A stretch of 64,000 bases of DNA from Pseudomonas sp. H1h (GTDB taxonomy: Bacteria > Pseudomonadota > Gammaproteobacteria > Pseudomonadales > Pseudomonadaceae): the NCBI RefSeq assembly GCF_000633255.1, contig NZ_AYMJ01000012.1, positions 153,178 through 217,177 on the forward strand. The letters run 5' to 3'. Positions within the stretch are counted from its first letter, which is position 1; the number at the start of each line of letters is the position of its first letter. The notes beneath the pieces were generated by a model. The model saw only the letters and a program-made list of their open reading frames with translations, did not search any database and was not told where the DNA came from. Shown here one piece after another: positions 39,761 to 51,522 of this stretch. The position numbers and the translations under genes were made by a program.

Positions 39761-40464
39761 ACCTGTTGTTGCTCGAAGAGGCCGATTTCATTGCGGCCGA
39801 CCGCGTCGTGCTGCGTGATCGGCGCCTGACGCACATGCAGGAAGTCCACCGCTCGGAAGTCGGCGACAGCCTGCGGGTCGGGCGCATCGGCGGGTTGATG
39901 GGCTCGGCCGAGCTGCTGCGTCTGGAAGCGGGCGAAGCCGAACTGCGGGTCACCCTCGATCAGCTACCACCGGCCAAGCTGCCGCTCACTCTGGTATTGG
40001 CCCTGCCGCGCCCGAAGATGCTGCGGCGGGTGTTCCAGACCGTGGCGACCATGGGCGTGTCGAAGGTGATTCTGGTCAACAGCTACCGCGTCGAAAAGAG
40101 CTTCTGGCAGACGCCGTTTCTGGAGCCGGAAGCGATTCGCGAGAATTTGATCCTCGGTCTCGAACAGGCTCGCGATACGGTCCTGCCGGAGATCATCATC
40201 GAGAAGCGCTTCAAGCCGTTCGTCGAAGACCGTCTGCCGGCGATCAGCAAAGGCACCCTCGGTCTGGTTGGCCACCCCGGCAACTACCCGCCCTGCCCGC
40301 GCGCCCTGAGCGAACCGGTGACCCTGGCGATCGGCCCTGAAGGCGGCTGGATCCCCTACGAAATCGATCTGCTGGGCAAGTCCGGACTGCAACCGGTGCA
40401 ATTGGGCGAGCGCATCCTGCGCGTCGAAACCGCCGTCACCGCCCTCCTCGCCCGCCTGTTCTAA
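39757..40464 (+). CDS. rsmE: 16S rRNA m3U1498 methyltransferase RsmE
   Basis: RsmE methylates U1498 of 16S rRNA. The 235 residues have an N-terminal PUA-like domain and a C-terminal SPOUT methyltransferase with a deep trefoil knot ([19 protein letters not shown]). It overlaps tatC by four bases. A small hairpin sits on its stop codon. Confidence 0.95.
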   Translation: MNLLLLEEADFIAADRVVLRDRRLTHMQEVHRSEVGDSLRVGRIGGLMGSAELLRLEAGEAELRVTLDQLPPAKLPLTLVLALPRPKMLRRVFQTVATMGVSKVILVNSYRVEKSFWQTPFLEPEAIRENLILGLEQARDTVLPEIIIEKRFKPFVEDRLPAISKGTLGLVGHPGNYPPCPRALSEPVTLAIGPEGGWIPYEIDLLGKSGLQPVQLGERILRVETAVTALLARLF

Positions 40465-40481
40465 CCCGACAAATCGGGTTA
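40462..40481 (+). terminator. Hairpin on the rsmE stop codon
   Basis: TAACCCGA (40462-40469), loop CAAA, TCGGGTTA (40474-40481) form a perfect 8-base-pair stem whose first bases are the rsmE stop codon. No T run follows. Confidence 0.45.
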
Positions 40482-40548
40482 CAGATTGCCATCACCCAGC
40501 CGATACAGTTCCCATAAGTCCAATTAGTGGTCCGAGGGGAGTCGTCGC

Positions 40549-42465
40549 ATGTACCGTTGGTTAGCCGAGAATCTTGGGAACGTCAGCGTCAAACGCAAGC
40601 TGGGGATCGGTTTCGGCCTGGTGCTGTTGCTGACGCTGTTGATCACCTTCACCGGCTGGACCGGCATGAGCGGCATCATCAGCCGTGGCGACAAGCTGGG
40701 TTTCATCTCCAGCCTCAACGAACTGACCAAGGACCTGCGCCTGGCGCGTCTGGACTATGAAGCGCGCCGTGGCGAGCAAGGCCCGGGCGCGGTCAACGAC
40801 CTGCTGGGCAAACTCGACAGCGGTCTGCAAACCGCACGTGGCCTGATCGAACAACCGGCCGACGCCGCGAAGGTCGACCAACAACTGGCCGCCGTCGCCG
40901 AATACAAGCGCGCTTTCGCCGACATGGTGCAGGCCGGCGCCAACCGCGAAGACGCCCGCAGCAAACTCGGCGCCACCGCCGACAACGCCGTGGCCAAGGT
41001 CGCCGAGGTGGAGAAATCCATGCTCCAGGGCGACAGCGTTGCGCAGTTCAACGCAGTGATCGACCTGAGCAAACTGATCCAGCAAGCGCGCTTCCAGGTG
41101 CGCGGCTACACCTACAGCGGCAAGACCGAAGCCGAGCAGCCTGCGCTCGACGCCATCGACAATGCTCTGAAGAACCTCGACACCCTGCCCGCCAAACTGC
41201 CTGAGCAGCACATCGCCAACCTGCAGCAGGCCACCGACTCGCTCAAGGCCTACCGCGCGGCGGTCAGCCAGTTCCGCGATTCGCAGGTCGCCAGTGCCAA
41301 GGCCCTGGCCCGCATGTCGACCCAGGGCGACATCCTGCTCGACGTCAGCAGGCAACTCACCGAATCGCAGACCGTGGTGCGCGACACCGACGCCGCCAGT
41401 GCCAAGAACCAGTTGATCATCGCCACCCTGCTGGCCGTGGCCTTCGGCTTGCTGGCTGCGTGGGCGATCACCCGGCAGATCATCATTCCGCTGAACCAGA
41501 CCCTGAAAGTTGCCGAGCGCGTCGCCGCCGGCGACCTGACCCACAACCTGGTGTCGCAGCGCCGCGACGAACTGGGCCAGTTACAGCGCTCGATGCAGAG
41601 CATGACTCAGGGCCTGCGCGACCTGATCGGCGGCATCAGCGATGGCGTCACGCAGATCGCCAGCGCTGCCGAGGAACTGTCGGCGGTCACCGAACAGACC
41701 AGCGCCGGGGTCAACAATCAAAAGATCGAGACCGATCAGGTCGCCACCGCCATGAACGAAATGGCCGCCACCGTGCAGGAAGTCGCGCGCAACGCCGAGG
41801 AGGCTTCCGAAGCCGCCGTGGCCGCCGACCAGCAGGCCCGCGAAGGCGACAAGGTGGTCGGTGAAGCCATCGCGCAGATCGAGCGTCTGGCGGTCGAAGT
41901 CGGCCACTCCACCGAGGCCATGGGCGAACTCAAGCGCGAAAGCGACAAGATCGGCAGCGTGCTCGACGTGATCAAGTCCGTGGCCCAGCAAACCAACCTG
42001 CTGGCGCTCAACGCGGCGATCGAAGCGGCGCGTGCCGGTGAGGCCGGACGTGGTTTCGCGGTGGTCGCCGATGAAGTGCGCAGCCTCGCCCAGCGCACGC
42101 AGAAGTCCACCGAAGAGATCGAAGAGCTGATCGTCGGCCTGCAGAACGGCACCCAGCAAGTGGCGACGATCATGGACAACAGCCGCAGCCTGACCGACAG
42201 CAGTGTGGAGCTGACCCGTCGTGCTGGCGGTTCGCTGGAAAGCATTACACGCACGGTCTCTGCGATTCAGGCGATGAACCAGCAGATTGCCGCAGCAGCC
42301 GAGCAGCAGAGTGCCGTGGCCGAGGAGATCAACCGTAGCGTGCTGAATGTGCGGGATGTGTCGGATCAGACCTCGGCCGCGAGTGAAGAGACGGCGGCGT
42401 CGAGTGTTGAGCTGGCGCGGTTGGGGACGCATCTGCAGATGCTGGTGGGGCGGTTCAAAGTCTGA
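40549..42465 (+). CDS. Methyl-accepting chemotaxis protein with HBM sensor domain
   Basis: This 638-residue receptor has a transmembrane helix near residues 18-38, a large all-helical periplasmic domain of about 250 residues typical of the helical bimodular (HBM) class, a second transmembrane helix near 285-308, a HAMP domain, and a cytoplasmic signalling hairpin ([24 protein letters not shown] tip region). By position after tatABC-rsmE it matches P. aeruginosa PA5072 (McpK, reported to sense 2-oxoglutarate). HBM receptors such as McpS sense Krebs-cycle acids. The ligand here is inferred. Confidence 0.88.
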   Translation: MYRWLAENLGNVSVKRKLGIGFGLVLLLTLLITFTGWTGMSGIISRGDKLGFISSLNELTKDLRLARLDYEARRGEQGPGAVNDLLGKLDSGLQTARGLIEQPADAAKVDQQLAAVAEYKRAFADMVQAGANREDARSKLGATADNAVAKVAEVEKSMLQGDSVAQFNAVIDLSKLIQQARFQVRGYTYSGKTEAEQPALDAIDNALKNLDTLPAKLPEQHIANLQQATDSLKAYRAAVSQFRDSQVASAKALARMSTQGDILLDVSRQLTESQTVVRDTDAASAKNQLIIATLLAVAFGLLAAWAITRQIIIPLNQTLKVAERVAAGDLTHNLVSQRRDELGQLQRSMQSMTQGLRDLIGGISDGVTQIASAAEELSAVTEQTSAGVNNQKIETDQVATAMNEMAATVQEVARNAEEASEAAVAADQQAREGDKVVGEAIAQIERLAVEVGHSTEAMGELKRESDKIGSVLDVIKSVAQQTNLLALNAAIEAARAGEAGRGFAVVADEVRSLAQRTQKSTEEIEELIVGLQNGTQQVATIMDNSRSLTDSSVELTRRAGGSLESITRTVSAIQAMNQQIAAAAEQQSAVAEEINRSVLNVRDVSDQTSAASEETAASSVELARLGTHLQMLVGRFKV

Positions 42466-42473
42466 GGTGATGC

Positions 42474-42540
42474 TTTCGCGAGCAAGCCCGCTCCCACAGG
42501 GGAACGCATTCCAACGGTGGGAGCGGGCTTGCTCGCGAAG
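42474..42540. repeat. Paired REP after the chemoreceptor
   Basis: Two inverted REP cores of the GCGGGC variant lie between converging genes with about 20 bases of spacer. Confidence 0.87.
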
Positions 42541-42561
42541 GCTTACTGACAGGCGCTGAAA

Positions 42562-43296
42562 TTACAGGACCTGACGCAGAAAGGCCTGAGCGCGCGGGTC
42601 CTTCGGTGCATCGAAGAACTGCGCCGGCGACGCATCTTCCAGCAGTTTGCCGTGATCGAAGAACAGCACCCGATCCGCCACTTCCCGGGCGAAGCCCATT
42701 TCGTGGGTGACGCAGACCATGGTCATGCCTTCCACGGCCAGGTTCTTCATCACATCCAGCACTTCACCGACCATTTCCGGGTCGAGGGCCGAAGTCGGTT
42801 CGTCGAACAGCATCACTTTCGGGTCCATCGCCAGCGCCCGGGCAATCGCCACGCGCTGTTGCTGACCGCCGGACAGGCGCGACGGATATTCGCGAGCCTT
42901 CTGCGCAATACCGACCTTCTCCAGCAACGCCAGAGCCTTGGCCTCGCTTTCCTTCTGCCCGCGCTTGCGCACGACTTTCTGCGCCAGACAGAGGTTTTCC
43001 AGCACGGTCATGTGCGGGAACAGATTGAAATGCTGGAACACCATGCCGACTTCGCGGCGGTAGGCGTTGACGTCGGTTTTTGGATCGGCCAGTTGCAGGC
43101 CGTCGATGCTCACCGAGCCCGAGTCGAACGCTTCCAGGCCATTGAGGCAACGCAGGAAGGTCGACTTGCCGGAACCGGACGGGCCGATCACCACCAGCAC
43201 TTCGCCCTTGGCGACGGAAGTGGTGACGTTATCCACAGCCCGTACTACCTGGCCACGGGTGTCGAAGACTTTTACCAGATCGCGGACTTCAATCAC
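42562..43296 (-). CDS. Polar amino acid ABC transporter, ATP-binding subunit
   Basis: The 244-residue ATPase has Walker [11 protein letters not shown]-loop FQHFNLFPH, signature [15 protein letters not shown], Walker [13 protein letters not shown] and the HEMGFARE switch, typical of GlnQ/HisP-type importers. I prefer GTG 43296 ([11 protein letters not shown]) to the TTG at 43317, because GGAGG lies about 10 bases before the GTG. It overlaps the permease gene by 8 bases. Third gene of a binding protein-permease-ATPase operon. Confidence 0.93.
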   Translation of the reverse strand: MIEVRDLVKVFDTRGQVVRAVDNVTTSVAKGEVLVVIGPSGSGKSTFLRCLNGLEAFDSGSVSIDGLQLADPKTDVNAYRREVGMVFQHFNLFPHMTVLENLCLAQKVVRKRGQKESEAKALALLEKVGIAQKAREYPSRLSGGQQQRVAIARALAMDPKVMLFDEPTSALDPEMVGEVLDVMKNLAVEGMTMVCVTHEMGFAREVADRVLFFDHGKLLEDASPAQFFDAPKDPRAQAFLRQVL

Positions 43297-44248
43297 TTTG
43301 CGCGAGCCTCCGCTCAAGCCGGCTGGCGATTTTCGACAGCGGCAGGTTGATCAACAGGTACAGGCCGGCGACGCAGAACAGGATTTCGAACGGCGAGAAC
43401 GAGGTGGTGATGACTTCGCGGCCACTTTTCAGCAACTCGGTAATCGCAATCACCGACACCAGCGAGGTGTCCTTGACCAGACTGATGAACTGTCCGGCCA
43501 ACGGCGGCAGCACACGCTTTAACGCTTGCGGCAGCACCACGTGGCGCATCGACTGGCCGGCGCTCAGACCGAGCGAACGCGCCGCTTCGTTCTGCCCACG
43601 GGCGATCGACTGCACGCCGGAACGGATGATCTCGGCCACATAAGCGCCCGTGAACAGCGACAGCGCGGCGATCCCGGCGAACTCCCGGGACAGGTTCATC
43701 ACCGTGCCGATGAAGAAGTAGAAAATGAAGATCTGCACCAGCAGCGGCGTGCCGCGCACCAGCTCAACGTAGATGCTCGACAGGTCGCGCAGGGTCGGAT
43801 TGCTCGACAGGCGGCACAGCCCGGTGACCAGACCGATCAGCAGACCGAGTACGCCGGACACCACCGACAGCCACAACGTGGTCCACAGCCCCCACAACAG
43901 CGGCCCTGCCGCCCAATGCCGGGTCACACCCACGACGTCGCCTTCGGCCACATCGTCGCCCTGAGCGAATTGCAGGCTGTTCTCGTCGACGGTCAGGTGT
44001 TGCTCGTCACCGGCGTCGTTGCGCAGGGTGACTTGCGCGCTGCCGCCCTTGCGTATCAGTTCGGTGACGGTGGAGATATCGGTCGCGCGCTGGGTTTCTT
44101 CGGCCTGGTAGGCGAAGTACTGCGGCACGCGGTTCCAGCGCCATTCGTAGGACATCAGCGACGTGGCGTAATACAACGCGCCCGCCAGGCCGACCAGCAC
44201 CAGCACGGTCAGGACGTGCCAGGGCCATTGGGCTTTTTTCTGTTTCAT
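43289..44248 (-). CDS. Polar amino acid ABC transporter permease with extra periplasmic segment
   Basis: This 319-residue HisM/GlnP-type permease has a core (about 115-319) containing the EAA loop ([29 protein letters not shown]). It is unusual in having a transmembrane helix at about 9-31 followed by some 85 residues outside the membrane before the core. Start ATG 44248 ([12 protein letters not shown]). A longer ORF upstream is REP sequence and was rejected. Substrate cannot be read, but the neighbours place it with polar amino acid importers. Confidence 0.9.
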   Translation of the reverse strand: MKQKKAQWPWHVLTVLVLVGLAGALYYATSLMSYEWRWNRVPQYFAYQAEETQRATDISTVTELIRKGGSAQVTLRNDAGDEQHLTVDENSLQFAQGDDVAEGDVVGVTRHWAAGPLLWGLWTTLWLSVVSGVLGLLIGLVTGLCRLSSNPTLRDLSSIYVELVRGTPLLVQIFIFYFFIGTVMNLSREFAGIAALSLFTGAYVAEIIRSGVQSIARGQNEAARSLGLSAGQSMRHVVLPQALKRVLPPLAGQFISLVKDTSLVSVIAITELLKSGREVITTSFSPFEILFCVAGLYLLINLPLSKIASRLERRLAQSD

Positions 44249-44284
44249 TGCAGGTTCCGGATTTTGTGTTGCCTTGGAGGCCCT

Positions 44285-44360
44285 CTTCGCGAGCAAGCCC
44301 GCTCCCACAGTGGATTTGTGGTGTTCACACAATCCCTGTGAGAGCGGGCTTGCTCGCAAA
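44285..44360. repeat. Paired REP between binding protein and permease
   Basis: Inverted REP cores (44285-44310 and 44336-44360, the second with minor changes) lie inside the ABC transporter operon, between the binding-protein and permease genes. Confidence 0.83.
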
Positions 44361-44389
44361 TGGGGCGACTCGGTCTGACTGACCCAGTG

Positions 44390-45187
44390 TTATTCCATGT
44401 CCTTGAGCCAATCGGTGCTCTTGAACCACTTGTCATGGATGCGATCGTAGGTGCCGTCTTCGTGGATCTGGTGCAGGAAGTTGTTGATGAAGTTGATGCT
44501 GTCGTAGTCACCCTTCTTCAGGCCGAAGGCCAGCGGCTCATAGGTGAACGGCTTGTCGAGGAACACCAGTTTGCCGGCGCCGACCTTGCTCACCGCGACC
44601 ACGTTGTATGGTGCGTCGTAGATGAAGGCGTCAGCCTTGCCATTGACCACGTCGAGCACCGCTTCCTGCTCGTTGTCGTAGCCGTGGTATTTGGCTCTGG
44701 CAATCAACTTCTTGGCGACCATTTCACCAGTGGTACCGAGCTTGGAGGTGATGCGGTAGTCGGCGGTGTTCAGGTCTTTATAGGACTTGATGGTGCCTTC
44801 CAGCTCCTTGCGGATCAGCAGGGTCTGGCCGACAACGATGAACGGTTCGCTGAAGTTCAGGCGCAGGTTACGCTCCTGGGTCAGGGTCATGCCGCTGCCG
44901 ATCATGTCGAACTTGTCCGTCATCAAGGCCGGGATAATGCCGTCGTAACCGGTGGAGACCAGCTCCAGCTTGACGCCCATGGCCTTGGACATGGCTTTGA
45001 GGATGTCCACTTCGAAGCCGATGATCTCGCCGCGCTTGTTGGTCATTTCGAACGGCATGTAGGTCGGATCCATACCGACTTTCAGCGTGCCGCGTTTGAC
45101 CGCGTCATCGATTGCACCGGCGTGCGCCGCATTGACTGCAACCAGTGCCGTGACGCCGACCAGCAGCATCGACAGATACTTCTTCAT
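44390..45187 (-). CDS. Polar amino acid ABC transporter, periplasmic binding protein
   Basis: The 265-residue precursor has a signal peptide (MKKYLSMLLVGVTALVAVNAAHA) and a type II periplasmic binding fold (LKVGMDPTYMPFEM, GFEVDILKAMSKAMG, GMTLTQERNLRLNFSEPF). This is the bacterial family 3 signature for polar amino acids. Start ATG 45187. It is first of the operon. The REP pair after it often marks a step down in expression from binding protein to membrane parts. Confidence 0.94.
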   Translation of the reverse strand: MKKYLSMLLVGVTALVAVNAAHAGAIDDAVKRGTLKVGMDPTYMPFEMTNKRGEIIGFEVDILKAMSKAMGVKLELVSTGYDGIIPALMTDKFDMIGSGMTLTQERNLRLNFSEPFIVVGQTLLIRKELEGTIKSYKDLNTADYRITSKLGTTGEMVAKKLIARAKYHGYDNEQEAVLDVVNGKADAFIYDAPYNVVAVSKVGAGKLVFLDKPFTYEPLAFGLKKGDYDSINFINNFLHQIHEDGTYDRIHDKWFKSTDWLKDME

Positions 45188-45327
45188 CTTCAAGTCCCCA
45201 AAACCATTGCATGTGCGGCGCGAAAACCAGCAGTGATGGGCAAAAATGCCCGGGTGCGCCAATTCGGGGACGGATGCTAACGCACTCGTTCTTTTGCACA
45301 AGGGTTATGGACGATTTGTTTAACAAT

Positions 45328-45356
45328 AAAAAAGCCCCGCTGGAGGGCGGGGCTTC
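45328..45356 (-). terminator. Intrinsic terminator of opgH
   Basis: Leftward, AAGCCCCGCC pairs with GCGGGGCTTTTTTA around a CTCCA-type loop. It follows the opgH stop at once and ends in a T run. Confidence 0.9.
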
Positions 45357-45360
45357 TCTT

Positions 45361-47931
45361 TCAGGCCGGCTGAGCCTGCATGCTCACCGGCCGCAGCGGC
45401 AGTAACGGCGCATGCGGATCGGCTTTCACCGACGCACGCCAGGCATCCAGCCACTCGTTGTGACCTTCGGCCCAGACCAGTTCGTGCAGACGCGCCAGGG
45501 CTACCGGATCGCTCAGCAGTTGCAGGCGATCATGGTTGCTCAGCGCCGCCGGACCCGCCTTCAAGGCGTGGCGTACACGCTCCTGACGCAGCCACTCGAT
45601 CGGCTCGGCCTGACCGTGACGGGCCGTCGCCAGCGAGCACGCCAGGGCGTTCTGCTGCGGATCGACCACGGCGCGAATGAAGCCGTCGTTCAGCGCGTGC
45701 CAGCGGTTCTCGTGGGTGTACTGGTCGGTCGCCAGCAATGCCTGCGGCGGATTGTATTCCTCAGGGATGAGGAACAGGCTCTCGTCACGGGACTTGAGGC
45801 CCAGACCGACACGGCTGGAAATCACCGAGACCGGGATCGACAGCATCAGCGAACCAACGATCGGCACCAGCCACCACAGGAAGCTCGGGTTCAACCAGAT
45901 CACCAGCAGCGCCCAGCAAAAGCCCAGCAGGGTCTGCGGACCATGGCGCTTGACTGCCTCGCTCCATGGCGTGGAGTCGTCGTCACGCTGCGGCGAGTTC
46001 CAGGTCGCGGCCCAGCCGAGGAACGCGGCGAGCACGAAACGGGTGTGGAAAATCATCCGCACCGGCGCCAGCAGCATGGAGAACAGCATCTCCAGCAGCA
46101 TCGACAGGGTCACCTTGAACTTGCCGCCGAACTCTTTCGCGCCTTTGGCCCAGATCAGGATGATGCTCAACAATTTCGGCAGGAACAGCAGCACGATGGT
46201 CGTCGAGAACAGCGCGATCGCCTTGTCCGGGTGCCATTGTGGCCACAGCGGATAGAGCTGACGCGGTTCAAGGAAGTACTGCGGCTCCATCAACGTGTTC
46301 ACCGCCAGCAGCGCGGTCGACAGCACCAGGAAGAAGAACCACAGCGGCGCCGACAGGTACGACATCACGCCGGTCAGGAACACCGCGCGGTGCACCGGGT
46401 GCATGCCTTTGACCAGGAACAGGCGGAAGTTCATCAGGTTGCCGTGGCACCAGCGACGGTCACGCTTGAGTTCGTCGAGCAGGTTCGGCGGCAGTTCTTC
46501 GTAGCTGCCCGGCAGGTCGTAGGCAATCCACACGCCCCAACCGGCACGGCGCATCAGCGCGGCTTCAACAAAGTCGTGGGACAGGATCGCACCCGAGAAC
46601 GCACCTTTACCCGGCAACGGCGCCAGGGCGCAGTGGTCGATAAACGGCTTCATGCGGATGATCGCGTTGTGACCCCAGTAGTGGGACTCACCCAACTGCC
46701 AGAAGTGCAGACCGGCGGTAAACAGCGGGCCATAAACGCGGGTCGCAAACTGCTGCATGCGCGCATAGAGAGTGTCCATGCCCGACGCACGCGGCGCGGT
46801 CTGGATGATCCCGGCGTCCGGCGTGGCTTCCATCAAGCGCACCAGACTGGTCAGGCACTCGCCACTCATTACCGAGTCGGCGTCGAGCACGACCATGTAC
46901 TTGTAGTCACCGCCCCAGCGACGGCAGAAGTCGTCGAGGTTGCCGCTTTTACGTTTCACACGACGGCGACGACGGCGATAGAAGATCTTGCCGAAGCCTT
47001 TGGCTTCGCGGCAAACATCCAGCCAGGCCTGTTGCTCAGCAACGCAGATATCGGTGTCGTTACTGTCGCTGAGAACGAAGAAGTCAAAGCGATCCAGATC
47101 ACCCGTGGCTGCGACCGACTCGAACGTCGCCCGCAGACCGGCAAACACGCGCGGTACGTCTTCGTTGCAGATCGGCATCACCAGGGCAGTGCGTGCGTCT
47201 TTGGCAATCGGCTCGTTGCCGGCGCTTTTGCCGGAGATACGGTATTTGTCGTGGCCGGTGAGCAACTCGAGGAAGCCCATCAGCGCGGTCCAGAAACCGG
47301 CCGAGACCCAGCAGAACAGAATCCCGAACAGGATCAGGATGCTGGTTTGCAGCGCATAGGGCAGCACTTGCGTGGCGGTTTGCAGCAGCGGCTGGTGCAG
47401 GACTTCTTCCAGATCGACGAACGACCAGCCCTGGTACGGCATGATGCCTTTCATGTACCAGCCGGCGACGATGGTCTGACCCAGCATCAGCAGCAACAGG
47501 ATGTAGCGACGGATCGAACCGACGGTGCGCCAGCGCGCGGCCGGCAACACGTTCTCGTCCTTTGGCGGCTGTGGCGGGTTGGTGCGCCCGGTCAGACGAC
47601 GCCAGCCACGCACCAGAATGTTGGTGCGCCATGGTTCCGGCACGACTTTGGTCCGACGGATCGGCGGCGTCGCCTTCATCGCGACCCGGCCGCTGGCGTC
47701 GAGCACCAGCATTTCCGCATCTTCCAGCTCTTCGGCGGTGCTCAGGGTCAGGCGCTTGCCCACCGAAGCCTGAGCGGCTTCGGCAGGGGCGTCGAACGTC
47801 GGCGACGACAAGCGCTGGTGCAGTTCGCTGAAGGACTGGCAGCCCGCGAGTTCCGCGCGCTGCTCGTCGGTCATCGGCAGATGCGCCAGATACTCGGACA
47901 GAGTCTCTGGCTGTACTTGAGAGTTACTCAT
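45361..47931 (-). CDS. opgH: Glucans biosynthesis glucosyltransferase OpgH
   Basis: OpgH (MdoH) makes the beta-glucan backbone of osmoregulated periplasmic glucans from UDP-glucose. The 856-residue inner-membrane protein has several transmembrane helices and a family 2 glycosyltransferase domain with [13 protein letters not shown] (DxD) and the (Q/R)xxRW motif in [11 protein letters not shown]. Start ATG 47931 overlaps the opgG stop by 8 bases, so opgG-opgH are coupled. Confidence 0.97.
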   Translation of the reverse strand: MSNSQVQPETLSEYLAHLPMTDEQRAELAGCQSFSELHQRLSSPTFDAPAEAAQASVGKRLTLSTAEELEDAEMLVLDASGRVAMKATPPIRRTKVVPEPWRTNILVRGWRRLTGRTNPPQPPKDENVLPAARWRTVGSIRRYILLLLMLGQTIVAGWYMKGIMPYQGWSFVDLEEVLHQPLLQTATQVLPYALQTSILILFGILFCWVSAGFWTALMGFLELLTGHDKYRISGKSAGNEPIAKDARTALVMPICNEDVPRVFAGLRATFESVAATGDLDRFDFFVLSDSNDTDICVAEQQAWLDVCREAKGFGKIFYRRRRRRVKRKSGNLDDFCRRWGGDYKYMVVLDADSVMSGECLTSLVRLMEATPDAGIIQTAPRASGMDTLYARMQQFATRVYGPLFTAGLHFWQLGESHYWGHNAIIRMKPFIDHCALAPLPGKGAFSGAILSHDFVEAALMRRAGWGVWIAYDLPGSYEELPPNLLDELKRDRRWCHGNLMNFRLFLVKGMHPVHRAVFLTGVMSYLSAPLWFFFLVLSTALLAVNTLMEPQYFLEPRQLYPLWPQWHPDKAIALFSTTIVLLFLPKLLSIILIWAKGAKEFGGKFKVTLSMLLEMLFSMLLAPVRMIFHTRFVLAAFLGWAATWNSPQRDDDSTPWSEAVKRHGPQTLLGFCWALLVIWLNPSFLWWLVPIVGSLMLSIPVSVISSRVGLGLKSRDESLFLIPEEYNPPQALLATDQYTHENRWHALNDGFIRAVVDPQQNALACSLATARHGQAEPIEWLRQERVRHALKAGPAALSNHDRLQLLSDPVALARLHELVWAEGHNEWLDAWRASVKADPHAPLLPLRPVSMQAQPA

Positions 47932-49735
47932 CGGCAGGCAACTGATAGCTCCAGGTCTCGGTCAGGACTTCTTCAGTCGGTGCCGATTCCGGTGTGGCAG
48001 GGGCCGCGTCCGCAGCCGCTGGCTGCTTGGCGTCTTTGTTGGCCTTGTCCTTGGCATCAGCTACAGGCTTGGCGTCAGCCTGTTTGGCCTCGGCGGCCTT
48101 GGCTTCCTTGTCGAGTTTCTCTTGTTGCTTGGCAGCGACCTTGTCGGCCTTGGCGACGGACGAATTGGACGCCGGCACCGATTTCGCCAGATCAGCGGTC
48201 ACGACTGGCTGTACCAGCGCGGCACGCATCTCGGTCGACTTGCTCGCGTCTTTGATTTTCATCCGCAGAGTCAAACGCCAGCCCTTGGTTTCAGGGTTGT
48301 AGCGCACACTGTTCTCAACCAGTTCGGCGTTGTCGCCAACACTGACCTGGCTGCGCACGTCGGCGTCCGGGGTCAGAGCGGCCAGCGATGGACCTTCGAA
48401 GTCGACCAGGTAGGCAACGCTGCCATCCGGCTGACGGATCAGGTTCGATTGCTTGACGTCACCGGTCGAACGCAGTGTCTGCGAAACCCAGGCGCTGTCC
48501 GGCGCGTGAATCGCCGCTTCGTCCATGGTCCAGTGCAGGCGGTAGGCGAAGTCCAGAGGCTTGCCTGGCTCTGGCATGGTTTCCGGGCTCCAGAACGCAA
48601 CGATGTTGTCGTTGGTTTCGTCGGCGGTCGGAATCTCTACCAGATCAACAGTGCCCTTGCCCCACTCGCCCTTCGGCTCGATCCAGGCGCTTGGACGCTT
48701 GTCGTAGCGATCGTCGAGGTCTTCGTAGTGGCTGAAGTCGCGGCCACGTTGCAGCAGACCGAAACCACGCGGGTTCTCGACGCTGAAGTTGCTCACGGCC
48801 AGGTGTTTCGGGTTGTTCAGCGGACGCCAGATCCACTCGCCGTTGCCGGCATGGATCGACAGACCGCTGGAGTCGTGCAGTTCACGACGGTAGTTGAGAA
48901 CTTTCGACGGCTGGTTGGCACCGAACAGGAACATGCTGGTCAGCGGCGCGATGCCCAGTTTGCCGACCTTATCACGCAGGAACACCTGCGCCTTGACGTC
49001 AACAATGGTGTCGCTGCCCGGACGCAGGATCAGACGATAGGCACCGGTGGCACGCGGCGAGTCGAGCAGCGCGAAAATCACCAGATGCTTGTCACCCGGC
49101 TTCGGCTGTTGAATCCAGAACTCGCGAAAACGCGGGAACTCTTCGCCCGACGGCAGCGCGGTATCAATCGCCAGACCACGCGCCGAGAGGCCGTAGGTGT
49201 GGCCCTTGCCGACAACGCGGAAGTAACTCGCGCCGAGCATGGTCATGATTTCGTCTTGCTTGTCGGCCTTGTTGATCGGGTACAGCACACGGAAACCGGC
49301 GTAGCCCAGTTGCTCAGTGGCCTTCGGATCGAACTTGAGGTCGCCAAAATCAAAGCGGGTCGGATCGTATTTGATCTCTTCGACGGTGTTCGCGGTGATT
49401 TCGTTGATTTTCACCGGCGTATCGAAGTGCATACCCTGGTGATAGAAGGACAGCTTGAACGGGGTCTTCTGATCAGCCCACTCAGCCTTCTCGGTGAGGA
49501 AGCGGATTTTCTGATAGTCCGCGAATTTCATCTCACGAAATTCTGTCGGCAGGTTGCTGCGCGGGGCTTCGAACTTCTGCCCGGCCAGCTCTTTAGCCTT
49601 GGCCGATACATCGTCAAGATTGAACGCCCAAAGCTGGCCGGCGCTAAGCAGGCACAGGAGCGCCGAGCCCGCTACCAGGGCACTTCGCATGCGTTTGGCA
49701 GACATTTTTGCTGCATTACAGGGACTAACAATCAC
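47924..49735 (-). CDS. opgG: Periplasmic glucans biosynthesis protein OpgG
   Basis: OpgG (MdoG) works in the periplasm to branch or trim the glucan chain. The precursor has 603 residues, with a signal peptide ending near QLWA (about residues 11-37), a long beta-sandwich catalytic part and a C-terminal Ig-like domain, followed by a low-complexity Lys/Ala/Asp tail (about the last 100 residues). I chose GTG 49735 ([16 protein letters not shown]): GGCGAGG lies 7 bases upstream. The ORF can be extended to 49762 without support. Confidence 0.93.
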   Translation of the reverse strand: MIVSPCNAAKMSAKRMRSALVAGSALLCLLSAGQLWAFNLDDVSAKAKELAGQKFEAPRSNLPTEFREMKFADYQKIRFLTEKAEWADQKTPFKLSFYHQGMHFDTPVKINEITANTVEEIKYDPTRFDFGDLKFDPKATEQLGYAGFRVLYPINKADKQDEIMTMLGASYFRVVGKGHTYGLSARGLAIDTALPSGEEFPRFREFWIQQPKPGDKHLVIFALLDSPRATGAYRLILRPGSDTIVDVKAQVFLRDKVGKLGIAPLTSMFLFGANQPSKVLNYRRELHDSSGLSIHAGNGEWIWRPLNNPKHLAVSNFSVENPRGFGLLQRGRDFSHYEDLDDRYDKRPSAWIEPKGEWGKGTVDLVEIPTADETNDNIVAFWSPETMPEPGKPLDFAYRLHWTMDEAAIHAPDSAWVSQTLRSTGDVKQSNLIRQPDGSVAYLVDFEGPSLAALTPDADVRSQVSVGDNAELVENSVRYNPETKGWRLTLRMKIKDASKSTEMRAALVQPVVTADLAKSVPASNSSVAKADKVAAKQQEKLDKEAKAAEAKQADAKPVADAKDKANKDAKQPAAADAAPATPESAPTEEVLTETWSYQLPADE

Positions 49736-49980
49736 GAGCAACCCTCGCCGAAAACAGATCAAAAAACCAACGGCCAGCTATCTATATGCCAGGTTGGCGA
49801 GCATTGTTCCGACTCCGCTGGGGCAAAATGATTCCCCAATCGGATCCAGACAAGTCTCTACCTAAGTCAAAAATGGACCAACGAACGCTGATCCCCATAG
49901 CGCGCGATTATCTAGTAGCCCGCGTGACAACGCATCAGGGGTAACAAAGTATTTATCGCGAAAAACGCCTGTTTTCAGTC

Positions 49981-50010
49981 GAAAAGCCCTTGAAAAGATG
50001 TTTCAAGGGC
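49981..50010 (-). terminator. Terminator of dtd
   Basis: Leftward, AGCCCTTGAAA and TTTCAAGGGCT pair around a short loop with a TTTT tail. It lies just past the dtd stop. The remaining roughly 250 bases up to opgG hold only a GGGG/CCCC hairpin (about 49830-49850), with no gene seen. Confidence 0.8.
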
Positions 50011-50012
50011 TT

Positions 50013-50450
50013 TCATGTCTGTAACAGGAAGGTTACCGGGCCATCGTTGACCAGGTGCACCTGCATATCCGCGCCGAATCTACCTGATGCCACAGTGCCA
50101 TGCATCTGTTTCGCTTTGCTTAATAGATAGTCGAACAATTCCTCGCCCAATGCCGGAGGGGCCGCGCTCGAGAAACTCGGACGCAACCCGCTCTTGGTGT
50201 CGGCAGCCAGGGTGAACTGAGAGACCAGCAGCAACCCGCCGCCCACATCCGCCAGGGACAGATTCATCTTGCCCTCGGCGTCACTGAATACCCGATAGTT
50301 AAGCAGCTTATGCAGAAGTTTGTCGGCGCTGGTACGCGTGTCGTCGGGTTCGACTGCCACCAGCACCAGCAAACCTTGATCTACCGCGCCGACGGTCTCT
50401 CCCGCGACTTCGACGCGTGCTCCGCGCACGCGCTGTAAAAGCCCCTTCAT
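50013..50450 (-). CDS. dtd: D-aminoacyl-tRNA deacylase
   Basis: Dtd removes D-amino acids (and glycine mischarged to tRNA-Ala) from tRNA. The 145 residues contain the [17 protein letters not shown] motif and the Gly-cisPro motif NDGPVTF near the end. Start ATG 50450 overlaps the pip stop by four bases. Confidence 0.97.
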   Translation of the reverse strand: MKGLLQRVRGARVEVAGETVGAVDQGLLVLVAVEPDDTRTSADKLLHKLLNYRVFSDAEGKMNLSLADVGGGLLLVSQFTLAADTKSGLRPSFSSAAPPALGEELFDYLLSKAKQMHGTVASGRFGADMQVHLVNDGPVTFLLQT

Positions 50451-51418
50451 GCTTCTTCGGGCGGCAGGTCGAGCAGGCGTCGGGCCATGTTGCTCGCAGC
50501 ACGCACCAGCGCATCGGTGATACCCGGTTCGGAGGCGGCGTGACCGGCATCGCGGATCACCTGCAGCTCGCTGTTCGGCCACGCTTGATGCAATTCCCAG
50601 GCATTGTCCAGCGGACAGATCACGTCGTAGCGACCATGAATAATCACCCCTGGCAGATGGGCGATCTTGCCCATGTCGCGGATCAGTTGATTCGGTTCCA
50701 GGAACGCGTTGTTGGTGAAGTAGTGACATTCGATCCGCGCTATCGACAGTGCGCGCTGCGGTTCGGAGAAGCGATCAACCACCAGCGGGTTCGGGCGCAG
50801 CGTCGCCGTGCGCCCTTCCCATGTCGACCAGGCCTTGGCCGCGTGCATCTGGGCGATCTGGTCGTTGCCCACCAGGCGCTTGTGGAAAGCGCTGAGCAGA
50901 TCGTCGCGTTCATCCAGCGGGATCGGCGCAATGTAGTCCTGCCAGTAATCGGGGAACAGACGGCTGGCACCGGCCTGGTAGAACCACTCGATTTCCTGCG
51001 CACGGCAGAGAAAGATCCCGCGCAGGATCAGACCGTGCACGCGCTCCGGGTGGGTTTGCGCATAAGCCAGCGCCAGGGTCGAGCCCCACGAGCCGCCGAA
51101 CAGCACCCATTTGTCGATGCCCAGGTGCTTGCGGATGCGCTCAAGGTCGGCGACCAGATCCCAGGTGGTGTTGTTTTCCAGGCTGGCATGCGGTGTGGAG
51201 CGTCCGCAGCCGCGCTGGTCGAAGGTGACAATGCGATACAGGTTCGGGTCGAAATAGCGACGGCTCTGGGCGTCGCAACCGGCGCCGGGACCACCGTGGA
51301 TGAACACCACCGGCAGGCCTTCCGGCGAACCGCTTTCGTCGACGTACAGCGTGTGGGTGTCATCGACAGCCAGATCGTGCCGGGCATGGGGTTTGATCTG
51401 CGGAAACAATGTCTGCAT
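50447..51418 (-). CDS. pip: Proline iminopeptidase
   Basis: It removes N-terminal proline from peptides in the cytoplasm. The 323-residue alpha/beta hydrolase has the oxyanion motif HGGPGAG (41-47), the nucleophile Ser110 in GGSWGS, and the C-terminal HAASEPG with the catalytic His. Start ATG 51418 ([12 protein letters not shown]). It is coupled to dtd by a four-base overlap, as in other pseudomonads. Confidence 0.96.
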   Translation of the reverse strand: MQTLFPQIKPHARHDLAVDDTHTLYVDESGSPEGLPVVFIHGGPGAGCDAQSRRYFDPNLYRIVTFDQRGCGRSTPHASLENNTTWDLVADLERIRKHLGIDKWVLFGGSWGSTLALAYAQTHPERVHGLILRGIFLCRAQEIEWFYQAGASRLFPDYWQDYIAPIPLDERDDLLSAFHKRLVGNDQIAQMHAAKAWSTWEGRTATLRPNPLVVDRFSEPQRALSIARIECHYFTNNAFLEPNQLIRDMGKIAHLPGVIIHGRYDVICPLDNAWELHQAWPNSELQVIRDAGHAASEPGITDALVRAASNMARRLLDLPPEEA

Positions 51419-51522
51419 TGCGCGCTCCGTAAGGGGTCGAGGTCATCCCTGGGGGGACTTCTATTATTCTGCCGTCCGGCATCATAAACCCGATTTACGT
51501 CAATGAGCATGCTCGTACGCAG

